Of a stretch of 23,360 nt of DNA, positions 22,967 through 23,360 are shown in pieces. This DNA is from Myxococcota bacterium (GTDB lineage: Bacteria; Myxococcota_C; UBA6777). The translations under genes and the position numbers were made by a program. The stretch is taken from assembly GCA_023150835.1 (NCBI GenBank), contig JAKLKB010000113.1, positions 1 to 23,360 of the forward strand, given 5' to 3'. The notes below the pieces were generated by a model. The model was given only the letters and a program-made list of their open reading frames with translations. It did no database searches and was not told the origin of the DNA. The number at the start of each line of letters is the position of its first letter. Within the stretch, counting starts at the first letter, position 1.

Positions 22967-23360
22967 AGTCCACGGAAAGCACGGAAAGCACGGAAAGAAA
23001 GCAGAAGAGTCCACGAAAAGTGCGGAAAGTGCGGAAAGAACGCAGAAGAGTACACGGAAAGCACGGAAAGCACGGAAAGAAAGCAGAAGAGTCCACGAAA
23101 AGTGCGGAAAGTGCGGAAAGAACGCAGAAGAGTACACGGAAATCACGGAAAGCACGGAAAGAACGCAGAAGAGTACACGGAAAGTGCGGAAAGTGCAGAA
23201 AGAACGCAGAAGAGTACACGGAAAGTGCGGAAAGTGCGGAAAGAACGCAGAAGAGTACACGGAAAGTGCGGAAAGTGCGGAAAGAACGCAGAAGAGTACA
23301 CGGAAAGTGCGGAAAGTGCGGAAAGAACGCAGAAGAGTACACGGAAAGTGCGGAAAGTGC
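22967..23360 (+). repeat. 41-bp tandem repeat array (continues past the window)
   Basis: Units start at 22967, 23008, 23049, 23090, 23131, 23172, 23213, 23254 and 23295, with a partial one at 23336: nine full units of exactly 41 bp. Each unit contains three 9-bp subunits of the form (CA/TG)CGGAAAG followed by AA(C/A)GCAGAAGAGT. Early units alternate between a CA form (1, 3) and a TG form (2, 4), giving an 82-bp higher order; later ones are almost all the TG form. Nothing in it looks coding. Its right end is not in the window. Confidence 0.95.

Noticed and set aside
22620-23342. A 240-residue minus-strand open frame, and two overlapping ones, through the 41-bp array
   Set aside because: The peptide (repeats such as FPHFPCTLLRSF) is a by-product of a G/A-rich tandem repeat whose unit is not a multiple of three; all three frames are open and the frame runs into the porin gene antisense.
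22967-23360. CRISPR array
   Set aside because: The 41-bp units follow each other directly with no unique spacers, and no cas genes are near.
1-23360. tRNA or rRNA genes, insertion sequences, integrases or attachment sites
   Set aside because: None was recognised on reading the intergenic stretches and the protein set; no transposase-like protein is encoded.

Overview
This window is a nearly complete nitrite-to-nitrous-oxide denitrification island from a Gram-negative bacterium. Signal peptides, multihaem c-type cytochromes, an outer-membrane barrel and a Dickkopf-like Cys-rich secreted protein fit a myxobacterial or deltaproteobacterial type of lineage. That taxonomic guess is weak, because no rRNA or marker gene is present.

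Layout. 1-2044: accessory genes, namely the tail of a HAD-type hydrolase, a second frameshifted copy of it, and a small Cys-rich secreted protein. 2045-11944: a nir unit behind two FNR/DNR-type boxes, with genes for cytochrome cd1 nitrite reductase (nirS), nirN, nirJ, nirF, nirE, a fused nirDL-type decarboxylase and an unknown polytopic membrane protein; from nirJ onward the genes overlap or almost touch. 11941-17955: a nor unit with its own box: norC, norB, a 365-bp repeat-bearing gap, norQ, norD and an Rrf2/NsrR-like regulator. 18100-20632, minus strand: nnrS, a CopD-like protein and two paralogous small membrane proteins. 20880-21332: a second Rrf2 regulator, divergent from nnrS across another FNR-type box. 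21651-22940: an alginate-export-type outer-membrane porin behind a box identical to that of nirS. 22959-23360: a 41-bp tandem repeat array that runs off the window.

How it works together. NirE, NirDL, NirJ, NirF and NirN can build haem d1 from uroporphyrinogen III; NirS uses d1 to reduce nitrite to NO in the periplasm; NorCB, matured by NorQ and NorD, reduces NO to N2O. NnrS and the small membrane proteins probably belong to the NO response, and the porin may admit the anionic substrate. Two Rrf2 proteins with three-Cys motifs and a presumed Crp/FNR-family activator encoded elsewhere would control the set. No nosZ and no nitrate reductase lie in the window.

The most unusual feature is repeated addition of c-type cytochrome domains. 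NirS has two extra N-terminal ones, NirN has an extra C-terminal one and NorC has an extra C-terminal one, as if the usual soluble electron carriers had been fused to their targets. Also notable are five FNR-type sites in four promoter regions, strong GATC enrichment that reaches into some of those sites, and a dispersed hairpin repeat found both at the left end and inside the nor unit.
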